This document shows positions 1 to 8,982 of a stretch of 64,000 nucleotides of DNA, one piece after another. The number at the start of each line of letters is the position of its first letter. Position 1 is the first letter of the stretch. The stretch spans positions 2,418,001-2,482,000 of the forward strand of contig NZ_LT992502.1 of NCBI RefSeq assembly GCF_900324475.1, given 5' to 3'. A model generated the notes under the pieces. It searched no databases. It saw nothing but the letters and a program-made list of their open reading frames with translations, and was not told where the DNA came from. The DNA comes from Enterobacter bugandensis. Its GTDB lineage: Bacteria; Pseudomonadota; Gammaproteobacteria; Enterobacterales; Enterobacteriaceae. A program made the translations under genes and the position numbers.

Positions 1-1611
1 CCATTTCGTCTGCCGCTGCTGACGGCGCTGATTCTGACGACAACTGCAGCCTGGTCCGCCGATGCGCCGGTCAAAGGCGGCACGCTGATTTATCTTGAAC
101 AACAGGCGCACACCAACCTCTATCCGCCTGCCGGCGGCTTCTACCCGAACGGCGGCATCCTGAACCAGATCACCGACAAACTGACGTGGCAAAATCCAAA
201 GACGCTGCAGGTCGAACCGTGGGTGGCCGAAAGCTGGACCACCAACGCTGATAAAACTGAATACACCTTTAAACTGCGTCCCGGTATTACCTTCTCCGAC
301 GGCACGCCGCTGGACGCCAACGCCGTAGCAAAAAACTTTGATACCTACGGTTTGGGCAATAAGGCGCAGCGCCTGCCGGTGTCAGAAGTGATCAATAACT
401 ACGATCGCAGCGAAGTGATCGACCCGCTGACCGTGAAGTTTTACTTCAAAAAACCGTCGCCGGGGTTCCTGCAGGGCACCGCCACGATTGGCTCGGGTCT
501 GGTCTCGCTCAGCACGCTGAAGCGCAACTTTGAAGAGCTGGGGGATGCCCGGCATATCATTGGCTCCGGCCCGTTTGTGGTGAAGGACGAGAAGCTGGGC
601 CGCGAAGTGACGCTCGAAGCCCGTAAGGACTACCAGTGGGGGCCCAAAAGCCTGACGCAACAGGGTCCAGCCAATCTGGATGGCATCAAGTTTATCGTCA
701 CCCAGGAAGACAGCGTGCGCGTCGGTGCCCTTCTGGCCGGTCAGGCTGACTTTATTCGCCAGGTGCAGGCGTATGACGAAAAGCAGGCGACAGACCAGGG
801 CTATAAAATCTACGCTGCCCCAACGCGCGGGGTGAACGACAGCATTAGCTTCCGCCCGGATAACCCGCTGGTCTCCGATATTCGCGTGCGCCAGGCGCTG
901 CTGCATGCCACGAATGCAAAGCAGGTGGTCGAGACCCTCTTCTCGGCCAACTATCCGCAGGCGAAGTCGGTGATTGCCGATTCCGCCGCAGGCTTTGTCG
1001 ATCTCAGCGACAAATTGACCTTTGATCCGGCAAAAGCCAACCAGCTGCTGGACGAGGCGGGCTGGAAAGCGGGCAGCGACGGGATCCGCGCCAAAGACGG
1101 CCAGCGGCTGGCGCTGACGGTATATGAATCCCTGCCGCAGCCGCAAAATAAAGAGGTGCTGCAGCTGGTTGCCCAGCAGTGGCGTCAGGTGGGCGTAGTG
1201 CTGAACGTAAAAGCCGGTGACGCTGGCAGCCGCACGCTGGATAACCTTGATCCACAGAAAACCCCGTTAACCGTCTCCGAAGTGGGCCGCGCCGATCCGG
1301 ACGTGGTGAAAAGCATGTTCTACCCGGCTAACCGCGACGCGCTGCTGCAAAAAGGCGGCTCCAGCGACAAGGTCAAAAACTTCCGTGACGACAAGCTGAA
1401 TGCGCTGCTGGTAAATATCTCCTCAGAGGTCGATCCGCAAAAACGCCTGCAGCTGACCGGCGATGCCCAGCGCTACCTGCTGGATAACGCCTACGTCATT
1501 CCGATTTTCGAGGAGCCGCAGGTCTTTGCTGGTGCGCCGTGGCTGAAAGGCGTCAATTTTGAAGCGGTCGGCCGCCCGTCGTTCTACGGCGCGTGGATTG
1601 AGAAACACTAA
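1..1611 (+). CDS. ABC transporter periplasmic substrate-binding protein, KPN_01854-like (5' end missing)
   Basis: Peptide/opine-type (SBP family 5) periplasmic binding protein that should deliver ligand to the two permeases and the ATPase encoded directly downstream. The reading frame is open from base 1, so the start codon lies outside the window. What is visible begins in the hydrophobic part of a signal peptide, with a likely cleavage after AAWSA before DAPVKGG, followed by a mature chain of about 516 residues, normal for the family. Typical family 5 features are seen: the TYTFKLRPGITFSDGTPL stretch, DIRVRQALLHA, and the C-terminal AYVIPIFEE region. Together with the monooxygenase and AhpD-like genes downstream it matches the gene set named after Klebsiella KPN_01854. 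The ligand is unknown. The stop is followed 10 bases later by the next start, so it heads or lies within an operon. Confidence 0.88.
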   Translation, partial: PFRLPLLTALILTTTAAWSADAPVKGGTLIYLEQQAHTNLYPPAGGFYPNGGILNQITDKLTWQNPKTLQVEPWVAESWTTNADKTEYTFKLRPGITFSDGTPLDANAVAKNFDTYGLGNKAQRLPVSEVINNYDRSEVIDPLTVKFYFKKPSPGFLQGTATIGSGLVSLSTLKRNFEELGDARHIIGSGPFVVKDEKLGREVTLEARKDYQWGPKSLTQQGPANLDGIKFIVTQEDSVRVGALLAGQADFIRQVQAYDEKQATDQGYKIYAAPTRGVNDSISFRPDNPLVSDIRVRQALLHATNAKQVVETLFSANYPQAKSVIADSAAGFVDLSDKLTFDPAKANQLLDEAGWKAGSDGIRAKDGQRLALTVYESLPQPQNKEVLQLVAQQWRQVGVVLNVKAGDAGSRTLDNLDPQKTPLTVSEVGRADPDVVKSMFYPANRDALLQKGGSSDKVKNFRDDKLNALLVNISSEVDPQKRLQLTGDAQRYLLDNAYVIPIFEEPQVFAGAPWLKGVNFEAVGRPSFYGAWIEKH

Positions 1612-1621
1612 GGAGCTGACG

Positions 1622-2566
1622 ATGCGCCACGCACTTCTTCAACGTCTTGGGCACGGGCTGCTGGTGCTGTGGGCCGCCTTTACCCTCTCGTTCGTGTTGC
1701 TCCAGGTGCTGCCTGGCGACGCGGTGCTGATTAAATTTCAGAACCCGGACCTGGGCCTAAGCCCGGCGCAAATCGAGGAGATGCGCGTGGCCTACGGCGC
1801 GGACAGCCCGCTGTGGCAGCAATACGGCCACACGCTGCTGGCGATGCTGCGCGGAGATTTCGGCTATTCATTACAGGCAGGGGTGCCGGTCAGCGAGCTG
1901 ATTGCCAGCAATCTGCCGGATACCCTGAGCCTCGCCCTGCCCGCTTTTTTACTCGCGGTCCTGCTGGCGTTTGCGCTGGCCTTTGCGTCGCGTCTGCCGG
2001 GTCTGCGCTGGCTGAGTAATACCCTCCAGTCTCTGCCGGTTCTGTTTATCTCCTTACCCACGTTCTGGCTGGGGATTGCCCTCATTCAGCTTTTTTCTTT
2101 TCAGTTGCGGCTGATCCCGGTGATTAATCCGACGCCGCTGCAGGGGCTGATCCTGCCGATCGTGACCGTCGCGATCCCGATCTCCGCCCCGCTGGCGCAA
2201 ATTCTGATGCGCAGCCTGGACCAGGTGGCGACGCAGCCGTTTGTCGCCGTCGCCCGCGCCAAAGGGCTGAGTGAAACCGCCGTCCTGTGGCGTCACGTCA
2301 CCGGCAACGCGCTGCTGCCGGTACTCAATATTGCCGGGCTACTTCTGGGCGAACTGATTGCCGGAGCGCTGATCACCGAAACCGTATTTGGCCGCAGCGG
2401 GCTCGGGCAGCTGACCCAGCAGGCGGTGAACAACCAGGACATCGCCGTGCTTCAGGCGGTGGTCATGATTTCCGCTCTCGGCTTTGTCCTGATCAATCTG
2501 CTGGTGGACCTGCTGATGCCGCTGCTGGATCCCCGTCTGCAAACCGTTACCGGAGGTGCATCATGA
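1622..2566 (+). CDS. ABC transporter inner-membrane permease, DppB/OppB type
   Basis: First permease subunit of the peptide-type importer, 314 residues, about six membrane segments, with the binding-protein-dependent transport domain from about residue 95. The N-terminal pattern (first helix with LWAAFTLSFVLLQVLPGD, then a periplasmic loop) is that of DppB/OppB/NikB proteins. The cytoplasmic EAA-type loop that contacts the ATPase is seen at VAVARAKGLSETAVLWRHV. The start at 1622 is preceded by an AAGGAG-type ribosome site 10 bases after the upstream stop; a longer in-frame extension into the upstream gene was rejected. The last codons overlap the second permease start by four bases (ATGA), indicating translational coupling. 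The substrate cannot be read from the sequence. Confidence 0.9.
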   Translation: MRHALLQRLGHGLLVLWAAFTLSFVLLQVLPGDAVLIKFQNPDLGLSPAQIEEMRVAYGADSPLWQQYGHTLLAMLRGDFGYSLQAGVPVSELIASNLPDTLSLALPAFLLAVLLAFALAFASRLPGLRWLSNTLQSLPVLFISLPTFWLGIALIQLFSFQLRLIPVINPTPLQGLILPIVTVAIPISAPLAQILMRSLDQVATQPFVAVARAKGLSETAVLWRHVTGNALLPVLNIAGLLLGELIAGALITETVFGRSGLGQLTQQAVNNQDIAVLQAVVMISALGFVLINLLVDLLMPLLDPRLQTVTGGAS

Positions 2567-3414
2567 GCCTGGTCGATTACGCTGCCGCCGCGCGAAAACG
2601 CGTTCCCGGCTGGCAGGGCGTCGCGTGGCAGCCGGGACTGTGGCTGGCGTGGGCGGTGATTATTCTCGCGATTTTTGCTGCCGTAGCCCCCGGCCTGTTA
2701 ACCCACTACAGCCCGATTGAGGGCATCGCCGGAGCGCAACGTCTGGCACCGCAGGCGGGCCACTGGCTCGGCACCGATCAGCTTGGCCGCGATGTTTACG
2801 CGCGTATTGTGTATGGTGCGTCCCACTCCCTGAGCGCAGCGCTCGCTGCCGTCACGATGGGACTGGTGGTGGGCACCGGTCTGGGGGTTGTCGCCGGGGC
2901 GTTCGCGGGACGCGTCGAGTCTTTCCTGATGCGTTTTGTCGACGTGCTGCTGTCCATTCCGTCTCTGCTGCTCTCGCTGACGGTCATTATTCTGCTCGGG
3001 TTTGGCACCGTTAACGCCGCCATTGCCGTCGGCGTGGCCTCCATCGCCAGCTTCGCCCGCCTCGCGCGCGGTGAAGTGGTGCGCATCCGCCATACGGATT
3101 ATGTCGAGGCGGCGTTTGGCAGCGGTGGGACGTTCCTGGCGGTCCTGTGGCGACACATCCTGCCCAACGCCTTAACCGCCGTCCTCGCCTTTGCCACGCT
3201 GCAGTTTGGTCAGGCCATTCTGGCGCTTTCCACGCTGAGCTTTCTCGGCTACGGCACCCCGCCGCCCGTTCCGGAATGGGGCTTATTGATTGCCGAAGGC
3301 CGTAACTATCTCTCTACCGCCTGGTGGTTAACTACCTTCCCCGGCGTGGTCGTCATCGCCGTCGTGCTTGCCACCAACCGTATCAGCCAACAGTTCAGCG
3401 GAGGCCTGAAATGA
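2563..3414 (+). CDS. ABC transporter inner-membrane permease, DppC/OppC type
   Basis: Second permease subunit, 283 residues. The N-terminal helix and the loop with HWLGTDQLGRDVYARIVYG are diagnostic of the DppC/OppC/NikC half. The coupling loop VEAAFGSGGTFLAVLWRHILPN sits near residue 195. Start ATG 2563 overlaps the previous stop (ATGA) and has a GGAGG site just upstream; its own stop overlaps the start of the ATPase gene in the same way. The three genes are therefore translationally coupled. It forms the heterodimeric pore with the permease encoded immediately upstream. Confidence 0.9.
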   Translation: MSLVDYAAAARKRVPGWQGVAWQPGLWLAWAVIILAIFAAVAPGLLTHYSPIEGIAGAQRLAPQAGHWLGTDQLGRDVYARIVYGASHSLSAALAAVTMGLVVGTGLGVVAGAFAGRVESFLMRFVDVLLSIPSLLLSLTVIILLGFGTVNAAIAVGVASIASFARLARGEVVRIRHTDYVEAAFGSGGTFLAVLWRHILPNALTAVLAFATLQFGQAILALSTLSFLGYGTPPPVPEWGLLIAEGRNYLSTAWWLTTFPGVVVIAVVLATNRISQQFSGGLK

Positions 3415-5018
3415 CCGTACTCTCGGTAGAAAACCTGACCATCAGCTACCGTACCGCGCGCCAGTGGCGCGAGGTGGTGCATAACGTCAGCTTCACCCTC
3501 CGTCGGGGGGAAATGCTGGCCTTTGTCGGCGAATCCGGCTCAGGCAAAACCACCACGGCACAGGCGATTATCGGTCTGCTGGCGGATAACGCCCGACGCG
3601 ATGCCGGGAAAATCGTGCTCAACGGCGAGGAGATTAGCCGGTGGTCAGCGAAGCGTCTCGATACCCTTCGCGGCGCGCGAATCAGCCTGGTTCCGCAGGA
3701 TCCGGGTAATTCACTCAACCCGGTTAAGACGATCGGCGTACAGGTCGGGGAAATTATTCAGCAGCACCAAAAGGTAACGGCACTCCAGCGCGACGCGCAG
3801 GTGCTCGCCCTGCTGAAAAAGGTCGGCCTGAGCCATCCCGAACAGCGCATGAAGCAGTATCCGCATCAGCTCTCCGGCGGGATGAAACAGCGCGTGCTGA
3901 TTGCCATCGCCATTGCCCTGCGCCCGGACGTGATCGTCGCCGATGAGCCCACCAGCGCGCTGGACGTGACGGTGCAAAAACGCATTCTCGATCTGCTGGA
4001 TATCCTGCGCCGGGAATCGGGTACTGCGGTTCTGTTTGTCACTCACGATCTGGCGCTGGCCGCGCAGCGCGCGGACAGGCTGCTGGTGTTTCGCAACGGT
4101 GAGGTTCAGGAGCACGGCGACACCGCCGACATTGTCCGCACCCCGCAGCACGCCTACACCCGCCAGCTGTTGAGCGATCTCCTGGGCCAGCGCCTGACCA
4201 TCGCCCCGGTAGCTGGCCTTCCGCTGGCGTCACCGGCCATTCGCGCCCGCGCCATCAGCAAACGGTTCTCGCTGGGCAAAGGTCATCACCTTCAGGCGCT
4301 GGATCGGGTGACGTTTGACGTCAGGCGCGGCAGCACGCATGCGCTGGTCGGGGAATCCGGCTCCGGGAAAACCACCCTCGCCCGTATTTTGCTGGGTTTT
4401 GAACAGGCGGACAGCGGACAGGTCATTATTGATGATATTGATGCCACCGACCTCAGCCGCGAGGCCCGCCGCCAGCTGCGCCAGAAGATCCAGTTTGTCT
4501 ACCAGAACCCGTTCGCCTCTCTCGACCCGCGTCAAACCCTGTTTGACATCATCGAAGAGCCGCTGAAGAACTTTGCTCGCCTCAGCAAGGCGGAGCGCAA
4601 GGTCCGGGTGGAGACCGTGGCGCAGCGGGTTGCCCTGCCCGTCGAACTCCTGACCCGCACCGCAAGGGAGCTTTCAGGCGGGCAGCGCCAGCGCGTAGCC
4701 ATCACCCGGGCGCTGATCCTGGAGCCGACTATTCTGGTGCTGGACGAGGCCACCTCCGCGCTGGACGTCACCGTACAGGCGCAGATTCTGGCTCTGCTTC
4801 AGCAGCTGCAGCAGCAACTGGGATTAACCTACCTGTTCATCACGCACGATCTCTCTACCGTTCGCTGTATCGCCCACAGCGTCACGGTGCTGCGCAGCGG
4901 TCAGGTAGTCGAACATGGTGACGTCGAGACCTTATTCACGTCGCCGCAGAACGACTATACCCGCGAGCTGATTGCCGCCATTCCCCATTTTTCACCCGCT
5001 ACGGAGGAGTTCGCATGA
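3411..5018 (+). CDS. ABC transporter ATPase, two nucleotide-binding domains fused (DppD-DppF type)
   Basis: Cytoplasmic ATPase of the importer, 535 residues, about twice the normal subunit length because two ATPase domains are fused head to tail. Domain 1 (about 1-260) has Walker A GESGSGKTT, signature LSGGMKQR and Walker B VIVADEPTSALD. Domain 2 (about 280-525) has a second GESGSGKTT, signature LSGGQRQR and ILVLDEATSALD. Each domain is followed by the oligopeptide C-terminal extension. A single protein replaces the usual D and F subunits, as in YejF or GsiA. Start 3411 overlaps the previous stop; the end overlaps the monooxygenase start at 5015, so the oxidoreductase is in the same transcript. 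Confidence 0.92.
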   Translation: MTVLSVENLTISYRTARQWREVVHNVSFTLRRGEMLAFVGESGSGKTTTAQAIIGLLADNARRDAGKIVLNGEEISRWSAKRLDTLRGARISLVPQDPGNSLNPVKTIGVQVGEIIQQHQKVTALQRDAQVLALLKKVGLSHPEQRMKQYPHQLSGGMKQRVLIAIAIALRPDVIVADEPTSALDVTVQKRILDLLDILRRESGTAVLFVTHDLALAAQRADRLLVFRNGEVQEHGDTADIVRTPQHAYTRQLLSDLLGQRLTIAPVAGLPLASPAIRARAISKRFSLGKGHHLQALDRVTFDVRRGSTHALVGESGSGKTTLARILLGFEQADSGQVIIDDIDATDLSREARRQLRQKIQFVYQNPFASLDPRQTLFDIIEEPLKNFARLSKAERKVRVETVAQRVALPVELLTRTARELSGGQRQRVAITRALILEPTILVLDEATSALDVTVQAQILALLQQLQQQLGLTYLFITHDLSTVRCIAHSVTVLRSGQVVEHGDVETLFTSPQNDYTRELIAAIPHFSPATEEFA

Positions 5019-6004
5019 CGCGAAAACGCCTGGGATTTTTCACCCGCCTGCTTGACGACGCCACGCCGAAGGAACGCTATCGTCTGGCAACCGAACAGAT
5101 CCGCCACGCCGAACGCCACGGTTTTGACAGCGCCTGGATCGCGCAGCACCACTTCCACGAAAGTGAAGGCGGCCTGCCGTCGCCGCTGCTGTTTCTGGCC
5201 CACGTTGCGGCGCATACCGAAACCATCCGCCTGGGGACGGCCATCATTACCCTGCCGATGGAAAACCCGCTGCGCGTGGCGGAAGATGCGGCGGTGCTGG
5301 ATTTACTCGCCGATGGACGTCTCGAAGTCGGTTTTGGTTCGGGCGGCACGCCGACCTCTTTCCTGCCGTTCGGACTGACGTTTGAACAGCGCGGCGCGGC
5401 CTTTGCTGACCATTTGCATGTGATTCAGAGCGCCTGGCGCGGGGATTCGCTCACCCATCCGGATAATCACCTTTACCCGCCAGCGCCACAGCTGGCTGAA
5501 CGGATCTGGATTGCCACCTTTTCCGTCGACGGTGCCGTTCGCGCCGCGCGGGCCGGACACGGTTTGATGCTCTCCCGCACGCAGCCGCGCCCGGCAGACC
5601 AGTTGGATTTGACGCTCGACGCGATCCAGAACCCGATTGTGGATGCCTACCTTGAGGCACTGCCTGCGGGCATTGCGCCGCGTATTCTGGCCTCCCGCAC
5701 GGCGTTCGTCGCCGACAGCGATGACTACGCGCTGAAGGTCGCCACGCCGGGTCTTACCAGGCAGGCCCAGCAGCATCGCGCTACCGGACACGCGGTTAAA
5801 GGTGACACCGTCACAGATTTTCGTCGCCAGTTCGACGCCCATATCGGTTCGCCAGATACGGTGCTGCGTTCACTGCATGCGGACTCCGTTCTCAGGCGCG
5901 CCACGGATATCTCGTTCCAGGTTCATTCGGTCGAGCCCACCCATCGCGACACGCTGCGATCCATCGAACTGATCGCCGAACATATTGCCCCCTATATACG
6001 TTGA
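5015..6004 (+). CDS. FMN-dependent luciferase-like monooxygenase, KPN_01858-like
   Basis: Bacterial-luciferase-like (LLM) flavin oxidoreductase of 329 residues, cytoplasmic TIM barrel expected to use reduced FMN and O2. The family hallmarks are present: HGFDSAWIAQHHF near residue 33, TETIRLGTAIITLPMENPLRVAEDAAVLD, and LEVGFGSGG near residue 105. It is translationally coupled to the transporter ATPase (four-base overlap), so its substrate is probably what the transporter brings in. It corresponds to the putative monooxygenase family named after KPN_01858, which always accompanies this type of ABC system. Whether it oxidises, desulphurises or cleaves a C-N bond is not visible. Function beyond the LLM class is inference. 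Confidence 0.85.
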   Translation: MTRKRLGFFTRLLDDATPKERYRLATEQIRHAERHGFDSAWIAQHHFHESEGGLPSPLLFLAHVAAHTETIRLGTAIITLPMENPLRVAEDAAVLDLLADGRLEVGFGSGGTPTSFLPFGLTFEQRGAAFADHLHVIQSAWRGDSLTHPDNHLYPPAPQLAERIWIATFSVDGAVRAARAGHGLMLSRTQPRPADQLDLTLDAIQNPIVDAYLEALPAGIAPRILASRTAFVADSDDYALKVATPGLTRQAQQHRATGHAVKGDTVTDFRRQFDAHIGSPDTVLRSLHADSVLRRATDISFQVHSVEPTHRDTLRSIELIAEHIAPYIR

Positions 6005-6014
6005 GGAGATACCT

Positions 6015-7106
6015 ATGTCATTAAGTAAGGACATTCTCGCCGAGCTGGCGGAAATTAAACCCGGTTCCCCTCTGGCAGAGGCGCGCGCCACGCGGGACGC
6101 CGCCACGCGCCACGCACAGGGCAGCTACGAAATCTTATTTACCCAGCAGGATAGCGATTTTGCGCTCGACGAGCGCTTCGCCGTCGCGGCAAAAGTCGCC
6201 AGGTGGCACAACGCGGAGGCGCTGGCCGCGCACTATGCGGGGTTTGGCCTGGCCGACCCAACATCCGAACGCCTGACCCCTGCGCTGCACTTCGCGCGCC
6301 TGCTGACGTTCTCTCCCGTCGAAGCCACGCCGTCCGCGTTGACGGCGCTGACCCGGGCGGGCTGGAGCAAGGAAGGCATTGTTACCCTGGCGCAGCTTGT
6401 TGCGTTTGTCAGCTTTCAGAGCCGACTCGTCGCCGGGCTGCGGCTGCTAAATGACAAGCCGGTGGTGGCAAGCGATGCGCCGGTGGCGGCAGGCATCTGG
6501 CATACAACCGCAACCACGGTCTCCGGGAAGACGGCTCCCGTCGCGTTCACCCAGCAGGAGCTGGGCTGGGAGCCGTGGATCGACGCCAAACCGCTGGCTG
6601 ATTTTCGTGATGACGAGATTGCGATCCTGGCGAAGTTTGGCCACACCGATTCCGACTATTTCCGCCTGCTGGGGCGCAACCTGCCGGTGCTTGAACAGCG
6701 CACGCTAACGGATAAAGGAATTTTTTATACACCGGGGGGATTACCGCGCGCCGAGCGCGAGCTGGCCGCAACGGTAGCCAGTAAAATCAACGGCTGCATC
6801 TACTGCGCCTCTGTCCATGCGCGTAAAGCCAGCCAGCTGTCAAAGGATGATGCTGCGGTAGAGGCTCTGCTGGCCGTGCGTCCGGGACGATCCCTGAGTG
6901 AGGGGCAATCTGCGCGCTGGCAGGCGGAAATTAATTTTGCGGCGGCGCTGTCGGTTACCCCGCCTGCCGCCACGCCGCTGAACCTTGCCGCTCTGGAAAA
7001 AGAGGGGCTGGACACCTTAGCCCAGCTGGACCTGGTGCAGTCCGCCGCGTTCTTCGCCTGGGCCAACCGCCTGATGCTGACGCTGGGTGAGCCCTGGCTT
7101 GCCTGA
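6015..7106 (+). CDS. Fused CMD-domain / alkylhydroperoxidase AhpD-like protein (Avi_7170 + Avi_7169 types)
   Basis: Cytoplasmic protein of 363 residues made of two AhpD/carboxymuconolactone-decarboxylase-like halves. The first (about 1-185) contains the fold signature GWSKEGIVTLAQLVAFVSFQ but no CxxC. The second (about 190-363) has the redox motif INGCIYCASVHA near residue 265 and a second QLDLVQSAAFFAWANRLML repeat of the helix signature. In other bacteria these halves are separate neighbouring genes (families named Avi_7170 and Avi_7169). Start 6015 follows a TGAGGAG site 10 bases after the monooxygenase stop. It probably handles a peroxide or reactive thiol/carbonyl product of the monooxygenase; this role is inference. 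A GC-rich inverted repeat just past the stop (about 7115-7140) may end the transcript. Confidence 0.8.
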   Translation: MSLSKDILAELAEIKPGSPLAEARATRDAATRHAQGSYEILFTQQDSDFALDERFAVAAKVARWHNAEALAAHYAGFGLADPTSERLTPALHFARLLTFSPVEATPSALTALTRAGWSKEGIVTLAQLVAFVSFQSRLVAGLRLLNDKPVVASDAPVAAGIWHTTATTVSGKTAPVAFTQQELGWEPWIDAKPLADFRDDEIAILAKFGHTDSDYFRLLGRNLPVLEQRTLTDKGIFYTPGGLPRAERELAATVASKINGCIYCASVHARKASQLSKDDAAVEALLAVRPGRSLSEGQSARWQAEINFAAALSVTPPAATPLNLAALEKEGLDTLAQLDLVQSAAFFAWANRLMLTLGEPWLA

Positions 7107-7112
7107 ATGCAA

Positions 7113-8288
7113 TCAGGCTAGCGCGCGAGCGTTAGCCTGAGCCTGTCTGGCCCGCAGGTAACCGTAGATCAACAATGCACTCATGGCCGAGAACGAGAGG
7201 AACGCCGCAGGCAGTGTGACGTAGCGCCAGCTAAAGCCGAGGGTAATCATCATCCCACCAAAGTACGCCCCGATCGCGCTGCCGAGATTAAACGCCATCT
7301 GCCCTCCGGCCGCCCCCAGCATCTCACCGCCCTTCGCATTTTGCAGAAGCAAAATTTGCAGCGGTGCAGAGAGCGCAAACAGCCCGGCACAGCAGATAAA
7401 GCCCATCACCAGCGAGGCCGTTTTCAGTTCGCCCAGGGCGAAAAGCAGCAGCAGCGAGGCGACAATCACCATATCGGTGATGGCCGCAATGCGCAGCGGG
7501 CTAAAGCGCCCCGAGAGTTTGCCGCTCAGCAGATTGCCCAAGACCATGCCAAGGCCCATCAGCATCATGATGGCCGTCATCATCCCTTCGGAAAAGCCAG
7601 AAACGTTGACCATAAACGGCTTAACGAAGCTGAACCACGCGAACACGCCAGCATTGCCAAACATGGTGGCGGCAAAAATCAGCCAGGGTTCCGGTTTCTT
7701 CAGGAAGTGGAACTGCTCGGACAATTTGATTTCTGATTTGTCATGGATATCCGGCACCCAGAGCAGAACCGAGAGGATAACCAGCGCGTCGAACGCAGCA
7801 ATCAGGAAAAAGGTATAGCGCCAGCTGAACTGGTGCCCCAGCCAGGTGCCGAGCGGGACGCCCACCAGGTTGGCCACGGTCATCCCGGCGATCATCCCGG
7901 CCACCGCGACCGTCACCTTCCCGGGTGGCGCAATTTTAGAGAGGATAATCGCCCCGACGCCAAAAATGGCCCCGTGCGGAAAACCGGAGATCAAACGCCC
8001 CAGCGCTAGCCAGAAATACGACGTAGAAAACGTAAACAGGGCATTTCCGACTGCGCACATGGCAACCAGAAACAGCAGCGTCGTTTTTAACGAGAACTTG
8101 CCGGAGAACAGCGCCACAATCGGCGCGCCAATCACCACGCCGAACGCATAAAACGAGATCATATTCCCGGCGGAGGGAATCGAAATACCGGTGTCATGCG
8201 CCAGCTCGGTTAACACCCCCATAATGCCAAATTCAGCCATACCCAGGCCAAATGTGCCAAGCGCCAACGAAAATATTGTCTTTTTCAT
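7113..8288 (-). CDS. araJ: AraJ-like MFS transporter
   Basis: Major facilitator superfamily protein of 391 residues with 12 predicted helices in the inner membrane. The start MKKTIFSLALGTFGLGMAEF and the segment LSAPLQILLLQNAKGG match E. coli AraJ almost residue for residue across the whole length. AraJ belongs to the drug:H+ antiporter group (sugar-efflux-like); in E. coli it is arabinose-inducible and its physiological substrate is uncertain. Here it is convergent with the upstream operon and not near ara genes, so arabinose control should not be assumed. E. coli araJ is elsewhere on the chromosome, making this copy a position difference. Confidence 0.85.
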   Translation of the reverse strand: MKKTIFSLALGTFGLGMAEFGIMGVLTELAHDTGISIPSAGNMISFYAFGVVIGAPIVALFSGKFSLKTTLLFLVAMCAVGNALFTFSTSYFWLALGRLISGFPHGAIFGVGAIILSKIAPPGKVTVAVAGMIAGMTVANLVGVPLGTWLGHQFSWRYTFFLIAAFDALVILSVLLWVPDIHDKSEIKLSEQFHFLKKPEPWLIFAATMFGNAGVFAWFSFVKPFMVNVSGFSEGMMTAIMMLMGLGMVLGNLLSGKLSGRFSPLRIAAITDMVIVASLLLLFALGELKTASLVMGFICCAGLFALSAPLQILLLQNAKGGEMLGAAGGQMAFNLGSAIGAYFGGMMITLGFSWRYVTLPAAFLSFSAMSALLIYGYLRARQAQANARALA

Positions 8289-8424
8289 GCCTCAACCACC
8301 GGTTAATCAATCGCGAGGGCATTATTAAATAATCTTGTATGGTGAGCCAGTTCAAATCAGCTGGCTGACACATTAATCCATTAATTCAGGAGTTTTCTCC
8401 AACCGCGACACGGGGGAATGGAAA

Positions 8425-8455
8425 ACAAAAAGCCCTGGCAGGTGTCAGAGCTTTA
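8425..8455 (-). terminator. Probable rho-independent terminator of the DUF3828 lipoprotein gene
   Basis: On the minus strand an AAAGC-CTG stem pairs across a loop with CAG-GCTTT and is followed by TTTTTG, 20 bases after the stop of the gene at 8476. The stem is imperfect (two mismatched or bulged bases). Confidence 0.5.
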
Positions 8456-8475
8456 AAGGGTTTAAGGTCTGGCTT

Positions 8476-8982
8476 TTACGGTGTGCTTTCTTCCGCTGCT
8501 TTAGCGCGTGTAATAGCGCCAGCATTGAATATTGGGTGCTCGTAATTGTTCGTTACGTCACGAACGCGATAGATTTTCCATGCATCATCTTCACGACGAA
8601 GAAATACCTCAAGGTGGATGCTTCTCCCGTTACCCACCCCTTCAATAACCTGGACAACTTCACCGTTTAAAAATGGCCTGGCGTTTTCCACTCGTAACGC
8701 CGGTATCCATTCACGAGAGTAATCTTGGGTATACGTAAAATAGTCAGACTCTATTAACTCTTGTTCAAAGATTTCCTGAATAGCATTGATGCGAGCAATA
8801 GTATCAGCAGAAACATATTTGCGCAGTTCATCGGCAGGATAAGGCCTGGCTTCATCGCTGCCGAATGCAGAAAGATAGGATTTATAAAATGATACAGTAG
8901 CGTCTTGTGCGCTACGTCCTTGATTGGCAGCCGAACTACAGCTCACCAGCAACATAACGAATGATAAAAATATCCTTTTCAT
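8476..8982 (-). CDS. DUF3828 (YbjP/YqhG-like) putative lipoprotein, possibly an orphan immunity protein
   Basis: Small exported protein of 168 residues. The N-terminus MKRIFLSFVMLLVSC is a short lipoprotein signal with lipobox LVSC (Cys15), so a membrane-anchored periplasmic protein is expected. The rest follows the DUF3828 pattern: FYKSYLSAF near residue 32, a KYVSADT segment, DYF..TQDYSREW in the middle and a C-terminal DAWKIYRVRDV. A second DUF3828-type protein is encoded at 37989. Its start codon directly abuts the stop of a 28-codon remnant (8983-9069) that resembles the N-terminus of the 37989 product. DUF3828 proteins include E. coli YbjP and YqhG, of unknown function. A role as immunity protein for a lost secreted amidase is inference from this arrangement. 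Confidence 0.75.
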   Translation of the reverse strand: MKRIFLSFVMLLVSCSSAANQGRSAQDATVSFYKSYLSAFGSDEARPYPADELRKYVSADTIARINAIQEIFEQELIESDYFTYTQDYSREWIPALRVENARPFLNGEVVQVIEGVGNGRSIHLEVFLRREDDAWKIYRVRDVTNNYEHPIFNAGAITRAKAAEESTP

